Assembly: GCF_018889995.1 (NCBI RefSeq) | Contig: NZ_CP076547.1 | Location: 1,798,001-1,862,000 of the forward strand | Source: Subtercola sp. PAMC28395 | GTDB lineage: Bacteria > Actinomycetota > Actinomycetes > Actinomycetales > Microbacteriaceae | Length of the DNA stretch: 64,000 bases | Direction: 5' to 3' | Part shown: piece after piece, positions 8,742-17,774 of the stretch | Layout of the letters: every line of letters begins with the position of its first letter | How positions within the stretch are numbered: the stretch's first letter is position 1 | Notes under the pieces: generated by a model | The model's database searches: none | Told to the model about the DNA's origin: nothing | What the model saw: the letters and a program-made list of their open reading frames with translations, nothing else | Position numbers and translations under genes: made by a program

Positions 8742-8845
8742 TCGGAATAAGCTTAGCGCTATTCCGAGTTAAGGGCATAAGTCGGAATAGCATCGCCGTT
8801 ATTCCGAGTTAATGGGCTAACTCGGAATAGCGAAGCCACTATTCC
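8742..8845 (-). promoter_or_regulatory. Three-unit operator-like palindrome array before the fic gene
   Basis: TCGGAATA arms begin at 8742, 8782 and 8822, exactly 40 bp apart. Each is followed after 10 bases by the opposite arm TATTCCGA (8760, 8800, and a shortened TATTCC at 8840). The intervals between units are also inverted: 8800-8829 is a perfect 12-6-12 dyad. The array begins 16 bp from the fic ATG, so a bound protein would cover the promoter or leader. Confidence 0.75.
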
Positions 8846-8913
8846 TGCCAGTTCAGACATTGAGGCCGATAATGACTTCAACTCAGCGCCAGCGCAGTGT
8901 CTGGCGAACAGCC

Positions 8914-10302
<1,389 letters not shown>

Positions 10303-10482
10303 GGTGCTCCTTCATCGCCGAGGTGGATGGGTTCGATCCCGGCCCCGTAATCTTACAGAAGCCCGGCGGCTGGCCCCAGTCAGGCTGCACTGGGTGCTCA
10401 CGAGGGAGGTCATCGCAGCTCTGTCGCTGGGCGGTGTCTGCAACGGTAATGATGATGCCGGCGTTTTGAATTCGTAGGTCAC

Positions 10483-10795
10483 CGCGGCTGGCCAGCGATC
10501 GGCGAAGGTGATGGCGAACGCGTTCGGCGCAGGCTTCCAGCACATCGGCCATCGGTCTCATCCTGCGGCTGTCGGTTTGGGGTCTGGTGACAATGCACAA
10601 GCATTTCAGCGCTGCTTGCCCCGTGCGGAAGTGACCGCGCACGCGAAGGGCGCTTCGGAATCTGGCGTTCAGCGCATCAATCGCGTCTGTAACGCAGATC
10701 ATTCTTCGTTTCTCGGTGTCGTAGTCGAGGAACGGTGTCAACTTTTGCCATGCGTTCTCCCAGATCCGCACGACGCTTACGAGGCCGCAGACTGC
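10483..10795 (-). pseudogene. IS256-family transposase remnant (C-terminal part, frameshifted)
   Basis: On the minus strand the sequence reads WENAWQKLTPFLDYDTEKRR, DAIDALNARFR and GHFRTGQAALKCL, the C-terminal signature of IS256/Mutator-type transposases. A frameshift near 10545 moves the continuation into another frame, where CWKPAPNAFAITFADRW completes the family end. The N-terminal two thirds, including the first catalytic Asp residues, are missing, and no terminal repeats were recognised. It is a dead fragment at the left edge of the accessory region. Confidence 0.85.
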
Positions 10796-10816
10796 ACAAC
10801 TTGAAAGCGCTCCACC

Positions 10817-11512
10817 TCATTCTCGCTCGCGCTCAGTTTGATCGGCCGGATTAGGCATCTTCTCGCCGTCGGGATTGAAAAGCAGTCCAGCGAATTGCTT
10901 GAAAGCCTTCTGTGGATCGGTGAATTTGTTTGGAGTGCTGAACGCTCCAAGGTTTTGGTATTTCTTCGGCAACTCGGGAACCAACTCTTGATCAACTAGA
11001 CGACGGTAATACTTCCGACCTCGACCGTCAACGAACTCCACGTAGAAGTCGGCATCATCCTGCTGCGTTGCGTAATCCCAGGTGATGTTGAACTGCTCGT
11101 TGGGGAGAACGCGCGGTAGTTGATCGTCAAACTTGGCTACGCCGCCCTCAGGATCGTTCCGTGCGGCAAAGGTGACACGCGACACCCCGTGCTTGTCCGC
11201 AGGTGCATACAGAATGCCCTGCTGAACGGGCAGTGAACCACCGTTGAAGATGTCGACACGCATAGTGTGCTTCGACCAGCCACCCTCGTTTTCAACGCCA
11301 CCTCTTGAGAGCGAGGTTGAAAATAGGTTTGCTAGCTCAAGGCGTTCTTGCACACGCTGGGAGCGAGTCTTCTGCTGGTCGATCCAAATGATTGCGATCG
11401 TTCCGAGAAACGCGAGAAGACCGGCGATTGCGCCAGCCCACTCTCCGGCGCTGCCCCAGCTCCAAGAGTCATACCCGAATAGTTGAGCTATCGAATCCCA
11501 GAATCCCCGCAC
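10817..11512 (-). CDS. Hypothetical membrane-anchored protein
   Basis: I do not recognise this 231-residue protein. Residues about 23-45 (GEWAGAIAGLLAFLGTIAII) form one clear membrane helix, followed by a charged stretch and a soluble domain of roughly 180 residues with beta-rich spacing (for example MRVDIFNGGSLPVQQGILY) and a charged, Pro-containing tail. The single N-terminal helix points to a bitopic protein with its bulk in the cytoplasm. The start is GTG. Base composition is lower in GC than in the flanking housekeeping genes, and it lies between a transposase remnant and a composite region, which suggests acquired DNA. No function is proposed. Confidence 0.6.
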   Translation of the reverse strand: MRGFWDSIAQLFGYDSWSWGSAGEWAGAIAGLLAFLGTIAIIWIDQQKTRSQRVQERLELANLFSTSLSRGGVENEGGWSKHTMRVDIFNGGSLPVQQGILYAPADKHGVSRVTFAARNDPEGGVAKFDDQLPRVLPNEQFNITWDYATQQDDADFYVEFVDGRGRKYYRRLVDQELVPELPKKYQNLGAFSTPNKFTDPQKAFKQFAGLLFNPDGEKMPNPADQTERERE

Positions 11513-11981
11513 GCTGGGAGCCTATCGCTTGCCGGGAATTAGCGACGCACCGAATTGATACACCTGCCTGGAGGGCTATTCGATCCGACACAAAGGTCCA
11601 GGCTTAGATGTTTTGATACGTTCGCCTCACTGCGCGTAGCCGACAGCTGAGTAAAATACGGTCGCGCTAAGAAATTGTCAGGGCCGCCGAGATTATGGCC
11701 AGTATCGCTGGCGTCTTGGTTTGAGTTTGAGATTCCGCTATTTGGTTATCCTTTGTCGGGCGACGCTGAGTGCGCCTGAGCGAGGTCATGCCAGCCCTGA
11801 TTTTCGGTGGTACGGTATGTCTCTCCACGCTGACGTCTTTGAGCGACCGTTAGACGGTTGTGTCTCGAGAACCCCGACAAACGGGCTGGAGACGCTAATG
11901 ACTGTGAGGCGTCTTTCTAAGACCGCGGGCATTCGGTTGATTCTGGGCTCTTGAATGACCCATTATCGAAGACCTGGTTGT
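11513..11981. other. Gene-poor, lower-GC stretch
   Basis: No ORF here looks like a real protein. Around 11608-11650 a degenerate TTTTGATACG...GCGTAG segment resembles the interspersed repeat noted at 821. The stretch probably contains decayed DNA from past insertions. Confidence 0.4.
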
Positions 11982-12467
11982 CTAACTAACCTCTAGCTTT
12001 ATGTGACGCAGGGCTGGCTGTGGCGGACTGTCGCGAGGCGCCGCCGCCGGGTGCCGATGCCGCCGGTAGGGAGCGCAAACTACATTCCGGACTGGGCCAG
12101 GCGTCGACTTCGCGGCGTCGACGGACGCGCCGAGCTGCTGCAGCATGCCGGATGTGAATCCCGTGCCTGGGTCGGCGACGTAGTCCATAGCGGCGATGGT
12201 GCCGCTAACCAAAATCAGGGAGACGCCGAGGGCGCAGACGAGGAGTCGGGTGACGATGCTGAGGTAGGTGCTTACAGCATCCAGTGTCGACCAGAGTACG
12301 AAGCTGAGGGCGACGAGTACGCCGCCGTCGGCGAGCATCGGGAGGGTTCCGAACTCGACGACCAACCGGGGAATCCAGCGTGTGGAGACGAACTCGGTGA
12401 CTGTGAGGAGCAGGAAGGCACGCCCGCCGAGCAGTGGGTGCGTTTGTTGCGGTTGGTGACTATCTGC
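11982..12467 (-). pseudogene. Possible fragment of a membrane-protein gene
   Basis: The minus-strand frame is open from about 12467 and encodes hydrophobic stretches resembling three membrane helices (for example GGVLVALSFVLW and LLVCALGVSLILVSGTIAAM), then a soluble tail. No ATG or GTG start exists in the first 34 codons; the earliest plausible start is a TTG at 12365. The open frame stops abruptly next to the ParB-like gene. This fits the 3' end of a membrane-protein gene truncated by insertion of the neighbouring operon, but a small intact gene from the TTG cannot be excluded. Confidence 0.3.
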
Positions 12468-12502
12468 CTACTAGATTGGTCTTCAACACTCTGGGGGGCA
12501 CC

Positions 12503-13864
12503 ATGGCACAGCGAACCGATATACCTGTGAGCGAATTGCTCCTGGATCGGCAGAATGCCCGTCTGGGCGATGAGGTGGAAACGCAGCAGGCCACCATACA
12601 TGCGTTAGCTACTCATCAGGGCCGGCGGCTCGTAAAGCTAGCTGAGAGCATCGTATCGAAGGGCCTCGACCCGGCTCAGCTGTTTAGCGTCATGCGTACC
12701 ACCGATAAGAAGCCACGCTACGTCGTGTTGGAAGGCAACCGCCGGACGCTCGCTCTAAAGGCGCTCGAGACGCCCACCATTGTCCAAGCCGCTCTAACGC
12801 CCACGGATTTCAAAAAACTCTCATCGCTGTCAGACAAGTACCAGAAGAACCCCATCGAGGTGGTCCACTGCGTGCTCTACGAACCCGCCGAGGCTCCGAA
12901 AGCTAACGAGTTCGTGATGAGCCGTCATGGTGGCGCGCAGGACGGCGTGGGTCTCGTCGAGTGGGGCGCAGAAGAGAAGGATCGTTACCGCGCCCGACAC
13001 GGCGGGAACGCGGTGCGCGCGTATTCCGGACAGGTGATTGATTTTCTAGCGGAGGTGGACGGGCCGTCCGAGTCGACTGCGAAGATCGCCACAAACGTTC
13101 AGCGCCTGATGGGTTCGACCGCGGTCCGTGAGCTACTGGGCCTGACTGTCGTAAACAAGCAGCTGGTATCGAGTTATCCCAAGGACGAGATCGCGAAGGC
13201 TTTGCGCAAGATCGCCGGCGATCTTCGAAGCAAGACCATCACAGTGCCGAATATCTACGACGACGAGCTGCGTAAGGACTATCTCGCCACCTTCACAAAG
13301 GACGAGATGCCCGATCCGGGGACGAAGCTTTTGGCGCCGGTTAACCTCATTGATTTGCCAAAGGGCGATGCGGTTCCTGTATCAACGCCTGCGCCCACTC
13401 CGAAAAAGCCGAAGATCAAACCCAAGCCGCAGCGGGTGACAGTAGCCGCGAGCGATGCCAAAATCAATCCGAGCGCTCCCCGCACGAATGACGTGTATCA
13501 AGAGCTTGTCACGCTGAATGCCGATAAGCATCCCAACGCCTCATCCGTACTCTTCCGCGTTTTTGTAGAACTCTCGATAGATGACTACCTGGCACGCCAC
13601 AACCTGATGAGCGAGGAGACCAAATCAAACACCCCGCTGGCCAAGCGGCTCAAAGACGTGAATGACCACCTGTACCAAGCCAAAGTAATCCCGAAAGGAC
13701 TACACTCGGTCGTTCAGCTGATTGGGAACAACAAGCACGGCTTGGCTGCGAGCATGGTGACGTTCAATCAGTACGTGCACAATTCGTATGCCTTCCCGAA
13801 GCCGAGCGAACTCCGCACGTCCTGGGACGAACTTCAACCGTTTCTAGAGGCGGTTTGGAAGTGA
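12503..13864 (+). CDS. ParB/Srx-fold domain protein
   Basis: This 453-residue protein starts with a ParB-like N-terminal domain: IPVSELLLDRQNARL, LAESIVSKGLDP and YVVLEGNRRTLALKAL, where EGNRR matches the ParB box 2 region. The middle (about 150-290) is helical, then a Pro/Lys linker (about 300-330) leads to a C-terminal helical domain. Such proteins outside chromosome partitioning include DNA-binding CTPases and some nucleases. It lacks a ParA partner and instead overlaps a DNA adenine methylase gene by four bases (GTGA), so the two are co-translated. The ATG at 12503 is preceded by a GGGGGG run. Function is unknown; a DNA modification or defence role is inference from the partner. Confidence 0.75.
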   Translation: MAQRTDIPVSELLLDRQNARLGDEVETQQATIHALATHQGRRLVKLAESIVSKGLDPAQLFSVMRTTDKKPRYVVLEGNRRTLALKALETPTIVQAALTPTDFKKLSSLSDKYQKNPIEVVHCVLYEPAEAPKANEFVMSRHGGAQDGVGLVEWGAEEKDRYRARHGGNAVRAYSGQVIDFLAEVDGPSESTAKIATNVQRLMGSTAVRELLGLTVVNKQLVSSYPKDEIAKALRKIAGDLRSKTITVPNIYDDELRKDYLATFTKDEMPDPGTKLLAPVNLIDLPKGDAVPVSTPAPTPKKPKIKPKPQRVTVAASDAKINPSAPRTNDVYQELVTLNADKHPNASSVLFRVFVELSIDDYLARHNLMSEETKSNTPLAKRLKDVNDHLYQAKVIPKGLHSVVQLIGNNKHGLAASMVTFNQYVHNSYAFPKPSELRTSWDELQPFLEAVWK

Positions 13865-14766
13865 GCCAGCTGTCTCGTTACCCCTCGCCGCTGCGTTACC
13901 CCGGCGGCAAGGGCAAGATCGCCAACTTCGTCAAAGTACTGATGATTGAGAATGCTCTGGTCGGACGTGATTATGTGGAACCCTACGCAGGCGGCGCATC
14001 GGTGGCACTCTCGCTTCTGTACGAGGGGTATGCCGATCGCGCATTCATAAATGACCTTAATCCCGGTGTGCACGCATTTTGGTCCAGTGCAGTGTCGCAG
14101 ACTGATCAGCTGTGTCAGCTGATCGAGTCCACTCCAATCACCATGCAAACCTGGCACGAGCAGCGCGAGATAGCCAAGGCGCCAGAGGCTGAGGGTCTGG
14201 AACTTGGATTCGCCACATTCTTTCTCAACCGCACAAACAGATCCGGGATTATTAATGGTGGTGTGATCGGAGGACTAGACCAGACCGGTCAGTGGAAAGT
14301 AGATGCTCGTTACAACGTCGACTCCCTCGTGCAACGCATACGCAAGATTGGGCGTCATCGCAGCAGTATCGTCGTCTCTAACGAGGACGCGGTGGAATTC
14401 GTAAAACAGTGGTCAGACCCGGCCGCAGACCCCGCGTTCCTATACCTTGACCCCCCTTACTTCGAGAAGGGTGAAGGGCTTTATGACAACTTCTACGATG
14501 CCGACGACCATGTCCTTATTTCTGAGTCGGTCGCGTCTTTGGCGCACCCGTGGATCGTGTCTTACGATGCGCGACCCGAAATCACTCGCTTGTATCCCGG
14601 CGCCGTCCAAATTCGCTATGGACTCACATACTCCGCCAATCTGGAGCGCACTTCCGGTTCGGAGATCATGTTCTTCCACGACGGGCTTACGATCCCTAGC
14701 ATGCTCCCCAGTGGCATTTCGGCTTCGCAGGTTGCACAGGCGCAGCGTCAGGCACTTGCTCTGTGA
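13861..14766 (+). CDS. D12-class DNA N6-adenine methyltransferase
   Basis: This 301-residue protein is a Dam-like alpha-class MTase. It has PSPLRYPGGKGKIANF near the N-terminus for AdoMet binding, VEPYAGGASVALSLL, and the catalytic DPPYFEKGEGLY. Enzymes of this class methylate adenine N6 in short sites such as GATC, but the target cannot be read from the sequence. The GTG at 13861 overlaps the stop of the ParB-like gene; a TTG at 13855 is an alternative. No recognisable restriction endonuclease follows, so it is either an orphan methylase or the modifying half of a pair with the ParB-like protein. Confidence 0.88.
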   Translation: MSQLSRYPSPLRYPGGKGKIANFVKVLMIENALVGRDYVEPYAGGASVALSLLYEGYADRAFINDLNPGVHAFWSSAVSQTDQLCQLIESTPITMQTWHEQREIAKAPEAEGLELGFATFFLNRTNRSGIINGGVIGGLDQTGQWKVDARYNVDSLVQRIRKIGRHRSSIVVSNEDAVEFVKQWSDPAADPAFLYLDPPYFEKGEGLYDNFYDADDHVLISESVASLAHPWIVSYDARPEITRLYPGAVQIRYGLTYSANLERTSGSEIMFFHDGLTIPSMLPSGISASQVAQAQRQALAL

Positions 14767-14910
14767 CCACGCGACCAAGTAGATACCTGTCTCGACGATA
14801 GACGTGGGAATGAGAGCGGCAAGCGAGGTTGCCGCGGCGACTCGCTATCCACTCCTTGTGGGGCGTTCTATCAAAAGCCGTCCGCTCTTTTATGGGCGCG
14901 GGATGAACGA

Positions 14911-14930
14911 ATTGTTCTACAATCGAACAC
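14911..14930 (+). promoter_or_regulatory. Palindromic -10 region for a predicted leaderless transcript
   Basis: ATTGTTCTACAAT (14911-14923) is a perfect 5-3-5 dyad that contains the -10-like TACAAT at 14918-14923. The ATG of the XRE-ImmA/IrrE gene begins eight bases after it, the spacing expected if the A of ATG is the first transcribed base. The dyad is a likely autoregulatory operator. No clear -35 was seen. Confidence 0.55.
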
Positions 14931-16043
14931 ATGCCGATCAATTCAGTCATTTTGAGTTCCCGTATAGCGGAGGCACGCACCGAGGCAGGTCTGACTCAGG
15001 CGGACCTCGCCGGGCAAATTGGTCTAGCACGTTCAGCTGTGGCGAAGATCGAGACTGGATTGCGCGGCGTCTCCGCTCTTGAGCTGTCTCAGATCGCGTC
15101 GGCAGTTGGTCAGCGTGTGGAGTGGCTACTGACGGACGGGCCAGCGGCGGTCGTGGCCCACCGCATTCGCCGGGATGCTGATTCATCAGTTGCGTCCATC
15201 GATCGGGAACTTGAACGTCTCGCCCGAGATGTCGAGTTCTTAGCCGAGCAGAGTTCGTCCTTTCATCTCCCCGCGCGGGAGCCGTGGAGTGTTCCCCAGT
15301 CTTTTTCCGACGCTGACAATCTCGCCGCTCGCGCGCGCGATGAACTCAACCTCGAAAAGGGTGCGCCGGCGCTTCGGCTGGCGGAAACGTTCGGTGGGCT
15401 GGGGCTCCTGGTATTCGTGAAGGATCTGGGCATTGACTCCGCGGATGGCGGGACTGTGCTACTCAGTCAGGGCGGATTGTCGCTCATCAATGGAACCAGC
15501 CACCTAGGTCGCCGCCGCCTCACCGCCGCCCACGAACTGGCCCACTACCTCGTCGCGGATGACTTTGTCATTGACTGGCGAGTGGCAGAAGGCGCAGAAA
15601 GCGGGCGCACCGAGGCATTCTTCGATCGATTTGCGCGGGCACTATTACTTCCAGAAGAAGGCCTTGGCCGGTACTGGCTGACGGCACTAGCGGACGGTCT
15701 TCGTGCCGCTGCTGTGAGGACCGCGAGCCACTTCCAGGTGGACATGGCCACCCTGGCTCGACGATTGCACGAAACAGGGATCATCGATCGAGAAGAAGCG
15801 GGTCGAATCAGGGAGGTCCGAACCACGCGAGCCGACATCGTCGATTACGACCTGATTGTGCCGTATGAATTGGAGAAGCCGACGCTGCCGCGCTCGTACG
15901 AGCGCGGCGTATTAGCCCTCTACCGTGGCGAGCGGATTAGCGCAGAACGGGCGCTTGACCTTCTTCACTCGACGTACGCGCTGGAAGACCTGCCCGAGCT
16001 GTCCCCTGCCCGCGAGGACGAGCTATGGTCGATCCTCAATTGA
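14931..16043 (+). CDS. XRE-type HTH plus ImmA/IrrE-family metallopeptidase
   Basis: This 370-residue protein has an N-terminal XRE helix-turn-helix (residues about 10-70, AGLTQADLAGQIGLARSAVA) and a C-terminal ImmA/IrrE (COG2856) zinc-peptidase domain with LTAAHELAHYLV, the HExxH motif, around residue 205. Family members bind and cleave repressors or act as antitoxin-like regulators. Here the stop overlaps the start of a PIN-domain gene, the usual layout of an antitoxin followed by its toxin. The gene is probably transcribed without a leader from the palindromic -10 just upstream. Since the partner is disrupted by an IS element, the peptidase may now act alone. Confidence 0.88.
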   Translation: MPINSVILSSRIAEARTEAGLTQADLAGQIGLARSAVAKIETGLRGVSALELSQIASAVGQRVEWLLTDGPAAVVAHRIRRDADSSVASIDRELERLARDVEFLAEQSSSFHLPAREPWSVPQSFSDADNLAARARDELNLEKGAPALRLAETFGGLGLLVFVKDLGIDSADGGTVLLSQGGLSLINGTSHLGRRRLTAAHELAHYLVADDFVIDWRVAEGAESGRTEAFFDRFARALLLPEEGLGRYWLTALADGLRAAAVRTASHFQVDMATLARRLHETGIIDREEAGRIREVRTTRADIVDYDLIVPYELEKPTLPRSYERGVLALYRGERISAERALDLLHSTYALEDLPELSPAREDELWSILN

Positions 16044-16088
16044 GTGACGCTTCTACCCGACCATGGATCTTCGACAGTGGGCCACTTA

Positions 16089-17043
16089 GAGGTCGCGCCG
16101 ATAGGTGGTATTTCGGCGTGTTGTCGGCGGGACGGGCACGAGGCCTGTTAATCACGGATGTGTGAATATCTCGTGCGTCAACCGGAGTCCTCGTGCCCGC
16201 CGTTCCATCATCGATCATTGAGCCGATCTGGCACCAGTTCGAAGCGCTCATCCCACCGGTAGCTGATGAGCACCCACTCGGCTGCCACCGGCCTCGTGTG
16301 CCGGACCGGATCGTGTTCGACAAGCTTGTGCAGGTCCTCGTGCTCGGCGCCGCGTACGTCAAGATCGCCGACAGCAGCTGCTCAGCAACGACAATCCGCC
16401 GCCGACGCGACGAATGGATCATGCACGGGGTCTTCGCCGAGCTGGAGCAGATCTGCCTGAACGCCTACGACAAGATGATCGGCCTCGAACTGACAGATCT
16501 GTCGGTGGACGGGTGCATCGTGAAAGCACCCTGCGGCGGCGAAGCGGCCGGCCGATCCCCGGTAGACCGCGGGAAGCAGGGCACGAAACGCTCCCTCCTC
16601 GTCGACGGGAAAGGCATCCCGCTCGGCTGCGTGATCGCGGGCGCGAATTGTCACGACTCACCCCTGCTGGCGCCCACGCTGGACACGCTGGGCAGGTTCG
16701 GATTCGACCTCCCAGAACGGATCACCGTTCACCTGGACGCCGGCTATGACTCTGGCAAGACCCGCGACCTGCTCGACACGCTCGGCTGCGACTACGTCAT
16801 CAGCAAGAAGGGCACACCCCTGCAGACAGGAGCCCGATGGGTCGTGGAACGCACGAACTCGTGGCACACCCGCGGGTTCCGTAAACTCCAGATCTGCACC
16901 GAGGTCCGCACCCGCGTGATCGACGCGTTCATCGCCCTCGCGGCCGCGATCATCACCACCAGACGACTGATCCGCGAAGCCTGGACCCGCTACCGCTGGG
17001 ACACCCGACCAGACCGACGACCATGACCTAACGGCGCGACCTC
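16089..17043 (+). mobile_element. Intact IS5-family (IS427-group-like) insertion sequence, 955 bp
   Basis: The ends are GAGGTCGCGCCG at 16089 and its reverse complement ending at 17043; the inverted repeats extend to about 18 bp with one mismatch. The element is flanked by TTA at 16086-16088 and 17044-17046, the 3-bp TNA duplication expected for IS427-group elements. It carries one transposase gene and lies inside the PIN-domain gene. Perfect ends and an intact ORF suggest it may still be mobile. Confidence 0.92.
16193..17026 (+). CDS. IS5-family transposase
   Basis: This 277-residue transposase fills the IS. The DDE residues are visible: Asp in DLSVDGCIVKAP, Asp in VHLDAGYDSGKT and Glu in VVERTNSWHTRGFRKL. 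The stretch GRSPVDRGKQGTKRSLLVDG is typical of the IS427-type transposases. It is encoded in one uninterrupted frame from a GTG, without the frameshift used by some relatives. It would bind the 18-bp ends and move the element by cut-and-paste chemistry. The gene has the same orientation as the disrupted PIN gene. Confidence 0.93.
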   Translation: MPAVPSSIIEPIWHQFEALIPPVADEHPLGCHRPRVPDRIVFDKLVQVLVLGAAYVKIADSSCSATTIRRRRDEWIMHGVFAELEQICLNAYDKMIGLELTDLSVDGCIVKAPCGGEAAGRSPVDRGKQGTKRSLLVDGKGIPLGCVIAGANCHDSPLLAPTLDTLGRFGFDLPERITVHLDAGYDSGKTRDLLDTLGCDYVISKKGTPLQTGARWVVERTNSWHTRGFRKLQICTEVRTRVIDAFIALAAAIITTRRLIREAWTRYRWDTRPDRRP

Positions 17044-17774
17044 TTAGCCACTTTGCAAAGGCCGGATGGCTGGGTCTGCTCAAGCTGATGGCCGGTGATC
17101 ACCCGGTTCTTATTCCTGATGTCGTTCACGACGAGGTGATCCGGGGATCGGAGCGGCACTCACACCTCTCGCTGGTCCTCGACGCAACAAAGTCCTGGAT
17201 TTCGGTACGGCCGATCGTCGAATCAAGCGGCCTTGTAGCTTTTTCCAAATATCACTCATTCTTAGTAGGTGCGGATGGCGTCACGAACGTGGGCGAGTGC
17301 GGAGTGCTCGCCCTGAGCGAGACACTCCCAGGGACTGCGATTATCGATGACGGTGCTGCCCGGCGCGCGGGCGCTTCGCAAGGCGTCGATCTACGCGGCA
17401 CCGTTGGGTTGCTTCTAGATGCCGTCCGCAATCATGGGCTGTCGAGAGACACGGCAGGAGCGGTTGCCGACGACATTCTCGCCAGCGACTACCGGTACCC
17501 ATTTGAGGCAGGACGCTTCATCGGATGGGCGGTGGAGAACGGACACCTCGATTACGAGCAGTGAGGCGGAGCGCACTTCACCAAAGATCGAGGCTCGAAT
17601 GGCCCAGTCGGCCGCCAACTTGGTTTGGAGTACAAGAACCCGATTGGCTCAGCATATGTAGTCGCAAGCGAGGGTGGCTCAAGAGGTCTCTGCTAACTTC
17701 GCCGAGAGCCGCCAGAACCTTGACCAGACTGCCCCTCGCCTCAGCGCGCGGTCGTCTCGCCGAAGGAAGCATTG

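Larger units (their letters stand above)
16025..17564 (+). pseudogene. PIN-domain protein gene split by an IS5-family element
   Basis: The 5' part (16025-16088) reads MVDPQLSDASTRPWIFDSGP and then Leu. Removing the IS and one TTA copy joins it in frame to 17047-17564, which restores a 193-residue protein. It shows PIN-domain acidic positions: the Asp of IFDSGPLSHFA, PDVVHDEV, GECGVLALSE and IIDDGAARR. PIN proteins are metal-dependent ribonucleases and are often toxins. The start overlaps the end of the XRE-ImmA/IrrE gene by 19 bases. No other inactivating change is seen, so the insertion looks recent. A truncated product from the ATG at 17088 would lack the first catalytic Asp. Confidence 0.88.

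Noticed and set aside
8742..8845. CRISPR-like array
   Set aside because: The regular 40-bp period comes from operator-like dyads only three units long, without constant repeats and variable spacers of CRISPR size.
10326..10356. GGGTTCGATCCCGGCCCCG resembling the T arm and 3' end of a tRNA
   Set aside because: No D arm, anticodon arm or matching acceptor strand could be found upstream on the same strand.
17565..17774. Short ORFs between the PIN gene and mesD
   Set aside because: None has a credible start, ribosome-binding site or family similarity; the 210-bp stretch is treated as intergenic.
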